Assembly: GCA_019416455.1 (NCBI GenBank)
Contig: DXXG01000007.1
Location: 186,001 to 250,000 of the forward strand
DNA from: Clostridiales bacterium
GTDB taxonomy: Bacteria; Bacillota; Clostridia; Oscillospirales; Acutalibacteraceae
Length of the DNA: 64,000 nucleotides
Direction of reading: 5' to 3'
The translations under genes and the position numbers were made by a program. Of this stretch, positions 25,635-33,810 are shown piece by piece (the first letter of the stretch is position 1; every line of letters starts with the position of its first letter). Under the pieces are notes generated by a model. It was given only the letters and a program-made list of their open reading frames with translations, was not told the DNA's origin and did no database searches.

Positions 25635-26732
25635 TCAAGTCTCCCAATAGAGACGCTGTACCGCGCCAAACTGGGGCAGTTCCTGGTACGATTCACGGTA
25701 GGGCACGATCTGCACCCACTCTCGTTTCCCAGCGCGCTGGGCGAAGTCCCGGGCCAGTTCCTCCCGCTGGTTCCGGGAGACCAGCACGCACAGAACGTCC
25801 CCTTCCTCTCCCGGGAAGAAGGACTGAATAGGTTCCAGGCCGTTGTCCGCCTTGGCACAGGCGAAAGTCTTGCGCAAGGACAAGATGCTCCCTGCACCGG
25901 AGACCTCCGGCACCGCCATTGGCTTGCCCGTGAGCACGTCCAAGCCGTTGGACCGAGCTTCCACCTGGACGCTGGCTTCCAGCAGACGGACACACAGGGT
26001 GCAAGCCACCCGCATAGCCTCCTCGTTGAGCAGATCTGCCTGCTGCACGCCCAAGCCCTCCAGGTCCACCACCACCGACACCTTTTGGGACAGAGTGGAC
26101 TCGTGGATGTTTACCAGCAGGTCACCTGTTTTGGCCGAGGCTTTCCAGTTGATGTATTTCATGGGGTCTCCCCGAGTATAGTCCCGCAGTCCCGCGAACT
26201 CGAAGGGATCGTCGTACACCTTTTTCCTGCTGAGGACGCTGCCCATGATCCGGGAAAAGGGGATCTGGATCCGCTGTGTGGGGACCATCCGGGGCAGCAC
26301 GTAGAAATCTGTGTCCTGGGGAGAGGAACCCACGTATTTCTTGGTCAGCAGCAGGTTGCGTACGTCCATGCCCGCCTGATCGATGCGGTAGTATCCCCGC
26401 CGGGCGCACTGGAATTCCAAGGTGCGGGTGATCTTCTGCCGCACCCCCAAGGTGAACACGTCCCGGCGGTAAGAGCGGTCGCTCACCGCGGTGTTTTCCT
26501 CTCCGGAAAAGCGCAGACCCTTGTCCATGTGAAAGTCGATCTCCACCACCGGCAAAGGCAGCAGCTTGTTGTTGACGATCACCTCTGTCAGAGCGGCGGT
26601 ATCGTCCTCGGTGGCGTACTCCTCCCGAAAGGAGATCTTTGCTTCCAATCCTTTGCCCCACAGCCGGTCGTACAAAAAGCTCTGAAGAAAAAACAGAGCC
26701 GCCAGCAGGAGCACGATCATCAACGCCGTCAT
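25635..26732 (-). CDS. DUF58 domain-containing protein
   Basis: 365 aa: two N-terminal helices or hydrophobic stretches, then the DUF58 motif FEFAGLRDYTRGDPMKYINW (residues about 183-202) followed by ASAKTGDLLV, and a vWA-like C-terminal half. DUF58 proteins are partners of MoxR ATPases. The start lies 2 nt beyond the MoxR stop. Confidence 0.9.
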   Translation of the reverse strand: MTALMIVLLLAALFFLQSFLYDRLWGKGLEAKISFREEYATEDDTAALTEVIVNNKLLPLPVVEIDFHMDKGLRFSGEENTAVSDRSYRRDVFTLGVRQKITRTLEFQCARRGYYRIDQAGMDVRNLLLTKKYVGSSPQDTDFYVLPRMVPTQRIQIPFSRIMGSVLSRKKVYDDPFEFAGLRDYTRGDPMKYINWKASAKTGDLLVNIHESTLSQKVSVVVDLEGLGVQQADLLNEEAMRVACTLCVRLLEASVQVEARSNGLDVLTGKPMAVPEVSGAGSILSLRKTFACAKADNGLEPIQSFFPGEEGDVLCVLVSRNQREELARDFAQRAGKREWVQIVPYRESYQELPQFGAVQRLYWET

Positions 26733-26733
26733 A

Positions 26734-27672
26734 TCACTTGGACCAGTCTTCCGTGGGCACGGCCACGGACTGGAGCAATGCCTGGGCCATGTCTTTCTGT
26801 ACCTGGGAGGATCCGGCCATACCGCTGACCGCCAGCCGGTGAGCCAGCACAGGCACCCCCACCGCCTTCACGTCCTCGGGGGTGACGAACTGACGCCCCT
26901 CTACCAAAGCCATAGCCTGGGAGGCCCGCAACAGGGCCAAGGTGCCTCGTGGGCTCACCCCAAGCTCTACGCCCCGCATCTCCCGGGAGGCCCGGGCCAA
27001 GTCCACGATGTATTCCATCAGCACAGGGTGGATGTACAGCTTCCGGGCTGCCGCCTGGAGCTCCAGGATCTGTTTCTTACCGCAGACCGCCGTCAGCGCT
27101 TCCAAGGGCTCGCTGTCCTTGAACCGTTCCAGGATCTTCCGCTCCTGGTCCTTGGTGGGAATGTCCATGGAGATCCTCATGAGGAAACGGTCTAGTTGGG
27201 CTTCTGGCAGCGGATAGGTTCCCAGAGTCTCCACCGGGTTCTGAGTAGCGATGACGAAGAAGGGAGGTTCCAGTTTCCGGGTCTCTCCGTCCACTGTCAC
27301 CTGGCCCTCAGCCATGCACTCCAACAGGCTGGACTGGGTGCGGGGGGTGGCCCGGTTGATCTCGTCCGCCAGCAGAATATTGCAGAACACAGGGCCGGGA
27401 CTGAACTGGAACTCGTTAGTTTTCCGGTCGAAATAGTTCAGACCGGTAACGTCCGAGGGCAGCAGGTCGGGGGTGAACTGTACCCGGCCAAAGGCTGCGT
27501 TCACTGACTTTGCCAGAGACCTTGCCAGCACGGTCTTGCCCATACCGGGCACGTCCTCGATAAGCACATGTCCTCCTGCCACCAACGCGGTAAGCATCAA
27601 ACTGGTGACCCGTTCCTGGCCAACCAACACTTTTTGAATGTTTTCTTTCACAACTAATAGGATATTTTCCAT
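26734..27672 (-). CDS. MoxR-family AAA+ ATPase
   Basis: 312 aa from the ATG at 27672 (AAAGGGA upstream). Walker A EDVPGMGKTVLARSLAK near residue 40, Walker B ILLADEINRATPRTQSSLLE, and sensor FFVIATQNPVETLGTYPLPE. Chaperone-like ATPase thought to help assemble or load cofactors into vWA-domain partners, here the DUF58 protein next door. Confidence 0.94.
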   Translation of the reverse strand: MENILLVVKENIQKVLVGQERVTSLMLTALVAGGHVLIEDVPGMGKTVLARSLAKSVNAAFGRVQFTPDLLPSDVTGLNYFDRKTNEFQFSPGPVFCNILLADEINRATPRTQSSLLECMAEGQVTVDGETRKLEPPFFVIATQNPVETLGTYPLPEAQLDRFLMRISMDIPTKDQERKILERFKDSEPLEALTAVCGKKQILELQAAARKLYIHPVLMEYIVDLARASREMRGVELGVSPRGTLALLRASQAMALVEGRQFVTPEDVKAVGVPVLAHRLAVSGMAGSSQVQKDMAQALLQSVAVPTEDWSK

Positions 27673-27768
27673 AGAAATTTCCCTTTCATACAAGAAATTA
27701 CTTTTTATTATAGCAAAAGTTGTTCTGAGATACAAGAAAAATCCCCTATCCCAACCAATGGCGCCCGC

Positions 27769-27797
27769 TTGACAAGGAAGAAGTTTTATTTGATAAT
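27769..27797 (+). promoter_or_regulatory. Promoter of the CsoR-type gene
   Basis: TTGACA (27769-27774), 17 nt, GATAAT (27792-27797). No clear copy of the downstream palindrome overlaps it; ATCCCCTATCCC (27750-27762) is a weak half-site at best. Confidence 0.75.
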
Positions 27798-27826
27798 AAG
27801 AGCAACTTCATTTTGGGGGTGCTGTT

Positions 27827-28102
27827 ATGAGACAGTGTATGGATTCGGAAAACCTCCACCGGCGGCTGAAAAAGATCATCGGTCAGGTCCAGGCCATCGA
27901 CCGGATGATCGACGAGGACGTGCCTTGCGAGGACGTGCTGGCACAGATCAACGCGGCCAAGTCCGCCCTGCACAAAGCGGGCCAGGTGGTGCTGGAAGGG
28001 CATATCAAGCACTGCGTCCGAGACGGCATCGAGCATGGGGACGCGGACCAAACCATTGCCAATTTCACGAAAGCGGTGGAACGCTTCGCCAACATGAACT
28101 GA
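27827..28102 (+). CDS. CsoR/RcnR-family metal-responsive repressor
   Basis: 91 aa four-helix DUF156 protein. The metal-ligand pattern Cys (VPCEDVL, residue 36), His and Cys (GHIKHCV) matches the C-H-C set of Cu(I)-sensing CsoR. It has no separate DNA-binding domain, as usual for the family. It precedes a P-type metal ATPase whose promoter carries a palindrome, so it most likely represses that gene in the absence of its metal. Confidence 0.88.
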   Translation: MRQCMDSENLHRRLKKIIGQVQAIDRMIDEDVPCEDVLAQINAAKSALHKAGQVVLEGHIKHCVRDGIEHGDADQTIANFTKAVERFANMN

Positions 28103-28107
28103 ACGAG

Positions 28108-28132
28108 AGCCAGCCTATGGGCTGGCTTTTTT
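28108..28132 (+). terminator. Terminator of the CsoR-type gene
   Basis: AGCCAGCC-TATG-GGCTGGCT followed by TTTTTT. The ATPase gene therefore needs its own promoter. Confidence 0.9.
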
Positions 28133-28166
28133 GCTGCCCTAACCTGGAAAACTTCTCTTTTCGCCC

Positions 28167-28195
28167 TTGACAACCTATACCCCTATAGGTATATT
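28167..28195 (+). promoter_or_regulatory. Metal-ATPase promoter with CsoR-like operator in the spacer
   Basis: TTGACA (28167-28172), 17 nt, TATATT (28190-28195). The palindrome ACCTATA-CCCC-TATAGGT (28173-28190) fills the spacer exactly. Repressor bound here would block RNA polymerase. Confidence 0.8.
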
Positions 28196-28238
28196 TATAG
28201 TGTAATTTTCATCCATTCCCACAAAGGAGGGTCTCCCC

Positions 28239-30128
28239 ATGAAAACTCTGGAACGTTTCCTGGAATGGGGCGGAGTGAAGAAGGATATCACCCTGCTGGT
28301 CATTTCCGGCGCAGCGCTGCTGGCCAGCATCTTCCATCTGCTGCCCCTGCCCTTTGACCCCGCCTGGGTGGCCATCATTCTCTGCGGTGTGCCCATCATA
28401 CTGGAAGCCGTCATTGGCCTGGTGACGGAGTTTGACATCAAAGCGGACGTGCTGGTATCCATCGCACTGATTGCGTCAGTGGTCATAGGCGAGGATTTTG
28501 CCGCCGGCGAAGTGGCCTTCATCATGCAGCTGGGCGCTCTGCTGGAAGATCTAACCGTGGCCAAGGCCCGGGCGGGCATCGAGAAGCTGGTGAAACTCAC
28601 CCCCCGCACAGCGCGGGTGCTCCGGGAAGGTAAGGAACAGATCCTCCCCGCCGAACAGGTCCAGGTCGGAGACCGGCTGCGGGTGCTGCCGGGAGAGACC
28701 ATCCCGGTGGACGGCCGGATCCTTTCAGGCCAGACCTCTATCGACCAGTCGGTGATGACTGGGGAATCCCTGCCCGTGGACAAGGGCCCGGGAGATGAGG
28801 TGTCCAGCGGCACGGTGAACCAGTTCGGCGCCTTTGAGATGGAGGCCTCCAAAGTGGGCGAGGATAGCTCCATCCAGCGGATGATCCGCCTGGTCCAGTC
28901 GGCCGACGCAGGCAAGGCCAAGATCGTGGGCCTTGCGGATCGCTGGGCCACCTGGATCGTGGTGATCGCCCTCACCAGCGCCGCCCTCACCTGGCTCATC
29001 TCCGGAGAGATTATCCGGGCAGTGACCATCCTGGTGGTATTCTGCCCCTGCGCTCTTGTGCTGGCTACCCCTACCGCCATCATGGCGGCTATCGGCAACG
29101 CCACTCGCCACGGGTTCCTGGTCCGGGAGGGCGACGCCCTGGAGCGGCTGTCCAAAGTGACTCGGATCGCCTTTGACAAAACCGGCACCCTCACCTTTGG
29201 CAAACCCCAGGTAGTCCAGGTAGCGAGCCTGGATGAGTCCCTCTCCCCCACCCAGCTCTACACCTGGGCAGCCGGTGCAGAACTGCGTTCAGAACATCCC
29301 TTGGGGAAAGCCATCGTCCGATGCTTTCAGGAAACAGAACACATCCAAGCCCCGGAACCGGAGGCATTCCAGATGCTTCCTGGACGAGGAGTAAAAGCCA
29401 CAGTCCAAGGCACTCAGGTACTGGCAGGCAATCCGGAACTGCTCCAAGAAGAGGGTGTGGTCCTTTCGGAAACCGCAAAAACCGCTGCCGGTCAATACCT
29501 TGCTCAAGGCTGCACCGTGGTCTATCTGGCGGGAAACGGGAGCTTAGCTGGATTCATTGCCCTGTCGGATACCCTCCGCCCCGACGCCGCGGATACCATT
29601 GCTCAAGTCAAGGCCGCTGGAGTGGTCCCGGTACTGCTTACGGGAGATCATCCGGAAGCGGCTCAAAACATCGCTTCCCAGCTGTCTCTCACAGAGGTGA
29701 AAGCCAACTGTCTGCCCCAGGATAAACTCCAATACATCGGGGAGTGTCAGGAGCGAAAAGAGCCTGTATGCATGATCGGCGACGGCATCAACGACGCTCC
29801 TGCTTTGAAGATGGCGCAGGTAGGCGTGGCCATGGGCGGCATCGGCAGCGACATCGCTGTGGACGCCGCGGATATTGCTTTGGTCAATGACGATATCCGG
29901 GAGATCCCTCACCTGCTGCGGCTCTCCAAACGGATGATGATGGTCATCAAGTGCAACCTGACATTCTCCATGGCTTTGAATTTCCTGGCTATCATCCTGG
30001 CCATGACCGGGATTTTGAATCCGGTGGTAGGCGCACTGGTTCACAATGCCGGCTCCGTGTTTGTAATTATCCACTCCGCTTTCCTGTTGCGGTGGAAAAC
30101 AGGAAAACAAATGGGTATTTATAGATAG
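28239..30128 (+). CDS. P1B-type heavy-metal-translocating ATPase
   Basis: 629 aa. Cys-Pro-Cys at residues 269-271 in the transport helix, phosphorylated Asp313 in DKTGTLT, nucleotide-domain SEHPLGKAI, and GDGINDAPALK. The N-terminus has no HMA domain and no CxxC. The last helix has HNAGSVFVI instead of the MxxSS of copper exporters or the DxG of zinc/cadmium exporters, so metal choice is open. The CsoR-type neighbour argues for copper or another soft metal. Confidence 0.9.
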   Translation: MKTLERFLEWGGVKKDITLLVISGAALLASIFHLLPLPFDPAWVAIILCGVPIILEAVIGLVTEFDIKADVLVSIALIASVVIGEDFAAGEVAFIMQLGALLEDLTVAKARAGIEKLVKLTPRTARVLREGKEQILPAEQVQVGDRLRVLPGETIPVDGRILSGQTSIDQSVMTGESLPVDKGPGDEVSSGTVNQFGAFEMEASKVGEDSSIQRMIRLVQSADAGKAKIVGLADRWATWIVVIALTSAALTWLISGEIIRAVTILVVFCPCALVLATPTAIMAAIGNATRHGFLVREGDALERLSKVTRIAFDKTGTLTFGKPQVVQVASLDESLSPTQLYTWAAGAELRSEHPLGKAIVRCFQETEHIQAPEPEAFQMLPGRGVKATVQGTQVLAGNPELLQEEGVVLSETAKTAAGQYLAQGCTVVYLAGNGSLAGFIALSDTLRPDAADTIAQVKAAGVVPVLLTGDHPEAAQNIASQLSLTEVKANCLPQDKLQYIGECQERKEPVCMIGDGINDAPALKMAQVGVAMGGIGSDIAVDAADIALVNDDIREIPHLLRLSKRMMMVIKCNLTFSMALNFLAIILAMTGILNPVVGALVHNAGSVFVIIHSAFLLRWKTGKQMGIYR

Positions 30129-30166
30129 AAAAAGGTCCCTGGGGAACTTTCCCAAGGGACCTTTTT
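30129..30166 (+). terminator. Terminator of the metal ATPase gene
   Basis: AAAAAGGTCCC...GGGACCTTTTT perfect arms. Confidence 0.88.
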
Positions 30167-30268
30167 CCATGCAAGGAGAGAAACAAGAAAAAAGCAAGGT
30201 TTCAGGAATAAGATTCCAATCATTTTATGATAAAATAAAAAACAACACAACATAGCGAGGTGAGATCC

Positions 30269-32923
30269 GTGCAAAACAGCCCTATTGCCCATCAGCGCGT
30301 CCTCCACTATGCGTATATGGATATAGATACCCTGTATCAAGATTTTCGCATTCCCCAGCAAGGCTATAATCATAAACAGGTAGAGGAAAGCCGTATCGAA
30401 TACGGAAGGAATATTCTGTTGGGAAGAGCGTCCGATACTACGCTTTATCGCTTACGGAGAGCTTTTATCAACCCGTTTACCATCATCCTGTTTGTGCTGG
30501 CTACCGTTTCCTTTTTGACCGATGTGGTTCTGGCATCCAACTTTAGCCGGGATATTACTACTGCGGTTATTATTCTATGTATGCTGCTGATTAGCGGCAT
30601 TGTGCGTTTTATTCAAGAATTGCGAGCCAAGCGCATTGCGGATCATTTGACACAAATGATTTCCTCCACGGTACTGGTACATAGAAATGATACGTGGTTG
30701 AGAATTCCCTCGGCAGATCTTGTGGTGGGTGACAAAGTGCGTCTGTTTGCCGGAGACCGTGTCCCTGCCGATATTCGGTTGACCCTGACGAAGGATTTGT
30801 TCGTTTCTCAATCGGTCCTTACGGGCGAAAGCGGGATCTTTGAAAAAAACACCCACACCCTTGTTTCTGGACAGGCCCGGTGGTATTCCGATTACCAAAA
30901 CATCGCTTTTATGGGTTCATCAGTCACCGGCGGCACAGGGGAAGGGATCGTACTTGCTGTGGGAAAAGATACGGTCTACGGCGGATTTTCAGCGGCAGAA
31001 TCTCACCTAAAAAATGGCTTTGACCGGGGCGCAAACTCCATTGCATGGGTACTTATCCGGTTTATGGCGGTTTTGATTCCCGTCGTATTTATCGCCTGTG
31101 GGCTGACCAAAGGCGACTGGCTTTCCGCCTTTTTATTTGCGCTGTCTGTTGCCGTTGGCCTGACTCCCGAAATGCTCCCCATGGTAATCAATGCTTGTCT
31201 GGCAAAAGGCAGTTCCGCTATGGGCAAAAAACAAACGGTGGTCAAAAATATCAATGCCATGCAGGGATTTGGGAGCATGGATGTTTTGTGCGTTGACAAG
31301 ACCGGAACTCTAACCGGAGACAAAATCTCCCTGGAATATTACATGGATATTTTGGGAAACGAATGCCAATACGCCTTAGATCTGGCCTATTTAAACAGTC
31401 TCTATCATACGGGCGTGCAAAACCATCTGGATGACGCGATCCTGCGATATGGAGAAATACCAAGCCAGAGACTGCATTATGAGGAATTGAAAAAGCAGCA
31501 TCCAAAGCTGGACGAACTTCCTTTTGACTATGAGCGGAGGTTCGCCAGCGTCCTGGTTCAGCATGGCAAAGAGAATCTGTTGATTATCAAAGGCAGCGTT
31601 GATGAAGTCTACCAAAAGTGCAGCTATATTGAACACAACGGCGAGCGCCACGAAATTGACATCCATGGAAGCGCCAGCGTTCATGCCATTGTGGATGAAA
31701 TGCTGGAAGACGGTATGAAAGTCCTGGCGGTGGCATACAAACCGCTGCATCAAGCTGCCATATCGAGGGAAGATGAAAACGGTTTGACTCTGCTGGGCTA
31801 TCTGGCGTTTTTTGACGCCCCCAAGCAAAGTGCCGCCGCTGCCATTGAGAAACTTCAGAAGCTGCACGTTGACGTGCGGGTACTGACTGGGGATAACCAG
31901 GATGTGGCGGTTTCCATCTGCCGCAGATTGGGAATCAATACAGCACACACCCTGACCGGCGCCGAGCTTGAACAGCTGACCGACAATGAAATTTCGGTAA
32001 AGCTGGAGCATACAACGGTATTTTCTGAATTGTCACCGAAGCAAAAGGTGGAAATCGTGCAGACACTTCGTGCCAACGGACACACCGTAGGATTTTTAGG
32101 AGATGGCATGAACGATCTGCCCGCCATTGTGGAGTCGGATGTGGGGATCTCCGTGGACACCGCAGCGGAATCCGTCAAAGAAGTGGCAGATGTTGTCCTG
32201 CTGAAAAAGGATCTGAATGTGCTGGAAGAAGGGATCAAAGAAGGACGCAAAGCCTTTGCCAATGTTTCAAAATACATCAAGATTACCGCATCCTCAAACT
32301 TTGGCAACATCTTTTCCATTGTCATTGCCAGCGTATTTTTACCCTTTTTCCCTATGACTTCATTGCAGCTTCTGCTGTTGAATCTTCTGTACGATATTTT
32401 GTGTCTCGTACTCCCTTGGGACCAGGTGGATGAGGACATCTGCTCGAAGCCATTGGAGTGGTCGGGTAAAACACTGGGGCGTTTCATGCGCTTTTTTGGC
32501 CCGATCAGCTCCGTTTTTGACATCCTCACATTTGCTTATCTCTTCTTTGTTCTGTGTCCTGCCGTTTGCGGAGGCTCATTTGCTTCCCTTTCCGGAATCG
32601 AGGAGCAGGGCCGTTTTATTGTTCTGTTTCAAACGGGATGGTTTTTAGAGTCTATGTGGACACAAATCCTGATCCTGCACCTTCTTCGCACACAAAAAGT
32701 TCCCCTGTTGCAAAGCCGGCCATCCCGTCCGGTAATGCTGGTCACTTTGCTGGGCACAACCATTTTTACTCTTCTCACCTTCACCCCGATGGGTGGGTTG
32801 ATAGGGTTGACTGCTTTACCGCCTGTCTACTTTATATTTTTAATGGCTATTGTTTTCTTCTATCTGCTGTGGGTCACGTTAGCCAAACGGTGGTATATTC
32901 GGCGGTATCATGAATTACTTTGA
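30269..32923 (+). CDS. mgtA: Magnesium-transporting P-type ATPase (MgtA type), first copy
   Basis: 884 aa from a GTG 5 nt after GCGAGGTGAG; the frame also allows a GTG at 30260, inside that site. P3-type features: INPFTIILFVLATVSF N-terminal pair, VLTGESGIFEK, phosphorylated Asp343 in VDKTGTLTGD, hinge GDGMNDLPAI (where GDGINDAP is usual), and a long C-terminal membrane block. Imports Mg2+. Base composition is less GC-rich than the flanking core genes, suggesting acquisition. Promoter not obvious; no M-box visible. Confidence 0.9.
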   Translation: MQNSPIAHQRVLHYAYMDIDTLYQDFRIPQQGYNHKQVEESRIEYGRNILLGRASDTTLYRLRRAFINPFTIILFVLATVSFLTDVVLASNFSRDITTAVIILCMLLISGIVRFIQELRAKRIADHLTQMISSTVLVHRNDTWLRIPSADLVVGDKVRLFAGDRVPADIRLTLTKDLFVSQSVLTGESGIFEKNTHTLVSGQARWYSDYQNIAFMGSSVTGGTGEGIVLAVGKDTVYGGFSAAESHLKNGFDRGANSIAWVLIRFMAVLIPVVFIACGLTKGDWLSAFLFALSVAVGLTPEMLPMVINACLAKGSSAMGKKQTVVKNINAMQGFGSMDVLCVDKTGTLTGDKISLEYYMDILGNECQYALDLAYLNSLYHTGVQNHLDDAILRYGEIPSQRLHYEELKKQHPKLDELPFDYERRFASVLVQHGKENLLIIKGSVDEVYQKCSYIEHNGERHEIDIHGSASVHAIVDEMLEDGMKVLAVAYKPLHQAAISREDENGLTLLGYLAFFDAPKQSAAAAIEKLQKLHVDVRVLTGDNQDVAVSICRRLGINTAHTLTGAELEQLTDNEISVKLEHTTVFSELSPKQKVEIVQTLRANGHTVGFLGDGMNDLPAIVESDVGISVDTAAESVKEVADVVLLKKDLNVLEEGIKEGRKAFANVSKYIKITASSNFGNIFSIVIASVFLPFFPMTSLQLLLLNLLYDILCLVLPWDQVDEDICSKPLEWSGKTLGRFMRFFGPISSVFDILTFAYLFFVLCPAVCGGSFASLSGIEEQGRFIVLFQTGWFLESMWTQILILHLLRTQKVPLLQSRPSRPVMLVTLLGTTIFTLLTFTPMGGLIGLTALPPVYFIFLMAIVFFYLLWVTLAKRWYIRRYHELL

Positions 32924-32940
32924 GAAAGGAGGAATCCGCA

Positions 32941-33438
32941 ATGAAAAAAAATATTGGCTACATCTCCTTGGATTCCTCATTGGTCAAGTGGCTTTGGAAA
33001 GCTCTCCGGACCTCCGCGCCGCAAACATCCTCCACACAGGAATTGGTGGAAGGATTTCAGGACTTAATGGATGGCTCTGCTGGTTCTCTTATGCTTGAAC
33101 TGGGCGGGGAAGAGTTTCCTGCAACCGGAAGTGACACCATCTGTTGCGGCGCGCTTTCCATTGATCTAAGATTGCGCAGAGTAAGCCGAAATGGAGCGGA
33201 GATTTCCTTAACGCCCAAGGAGTTCGACATTTTATGTTTTTTGGCCCGCAACCGGGGAGAGGTGTTTACAAAAGAACAAATTTACCAGGCCGTGTGGGAA
33301 AACGACTACTTATTGGATGATAGTAATATTATGGCTTTTATCCGAAAATTACGAAAGAAAATAGAGCCAAACCCGGATTCGCCGGAATACATTCTGACAA
33401 TTTGGGGCATAGGCTACAAATTCAACGACAAGCTTTAA
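32941..33438 (+). CDS. Winged-helix DNA-binding protein without a receiver domain
   Basis: 165 aa from the ATG after AAAGGAGGAATCC. The C-terminal half (about 75-165) is an OmpR/PhoB effector domain: ISLTPKEFDILCFLARNRGE, TKEQIYQAVWEND, IMAFIRKLRKKIE and YILTIWGIGYKF. The N-terminal 70 residues lack the Asp-acceptor receiver fold. No histidine kinase is nearby. Begins 17 nt after the first mgtA, so probably its operon partner and possible Mg2+-related regulator. Confidence 0.82.
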   Translation: MKKNIGYISLDSSLVKWLWKALRTSAPQTSSTQELVEGFQDLMDGSAGSLMLELGGEEFPATGSDTICCGALSIDLRLRRVSRNGAEISLTPKEFDILCFLARNRGEVFTKEQIYQAVWENDYLLDDSNIMAFIRKLRKKIEPNPDSPEYILTIWGIGYKFNDKL

Positions 33439-33453
33439 TGGAAAATTCTTACT

Positions 33454-33509
33454 AAATCGCAAGAAAAACGCAAGGTTTTGACCATGTGATTTTTCTTGCG
33501 ATTTTTTTA
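33454..33509 (+). terminator. Terminator after the winged-helix gene
   Basis: Perfect 15-bp arms AAATCGCAAGAAAAA and TTTTTCTTGCGATTT, then a T-run. A -10-like TATACT (33508-33513) overlaps its end. Confidence 0.85.
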
Positions 33510-33540
33510 TACTGGTCCAGGCCGAAAGGAGGAGAGATGT

Positions 33541-33660
33541 ATGAACTGGCTGGATTTTATGGCGCGTATTCTGCTTTCCATTTTGCTGGGCTGGATGCTT
33601 GGTACATCACAAAGAGTAAGCGTTACAAGCAACCATAACCCGCATTGCGGTTTTATATAG
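33541..33660 (+). CDS. Small membrane protein (39 aa) upstream of the second mgtA
   Basis: Strong AAAGGAGGAGAG site before the ATG. One hydrophobic helix (MARILLSILLGWMLG, residues 7-21) and a polar tail. It resembles the first transmembrane segment of MgtC/SapB proteins (LLRLLLALLLG-like), so it may be an MgtC remnant, or a genuine small regulator like MgtS/MgtR of enterics. Neither can be decided from sequence alone. Confidence 0.5.
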   Translation: MNWLDFMARILLSILLGWMLGTSQRVSVTSNHNPHCGFI

Positions 33661-33687
33661 ATATTTCAAAAAAGAGAGGTGAAAGGC

Positions 33688-33810
33688 ATGGACTCCGACG
33701 GAAGTCCCAGAAGGCATCGAGCAGCAAGTGCATGGAGACCAGAAATTCCGTGTCTTTCATGTACTCCTGCTTGCCTCTATGAAACACAAGGAGGTAAGAC
33801 CAATGAATAA
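33688..33810 (+). CDS. Candidate Mg2+-sensing leader peptide (40 aa)
   Basis: ATG after GAGGTGAAAGG opens a 40-codon frame that overlaps the mgtA ribosome binding site and ends (TAA 33808-33810) 5 nt past the mgtA ATG. It begins MDSDGSPRRHR: acidic residues and proline, then a run of Arg, like Salmonella MgtL (MEPDPTPLPRRR). Such starts destabilise ribosomes at low Mg2+. Another frame is also open across this stretch, so caution is due. Confidence 0.4.
   Translation: MDSDGSPRRHRAASAWRPEIPCLSCTPACLYETQGGKTNE

Noticed and set aside
30167..30268. M-box (Mg2+) riboswitch before the first mgtA
   Set aside because: The gap is about 100 nt, AT-rich, and holds no M-box-like paired core.
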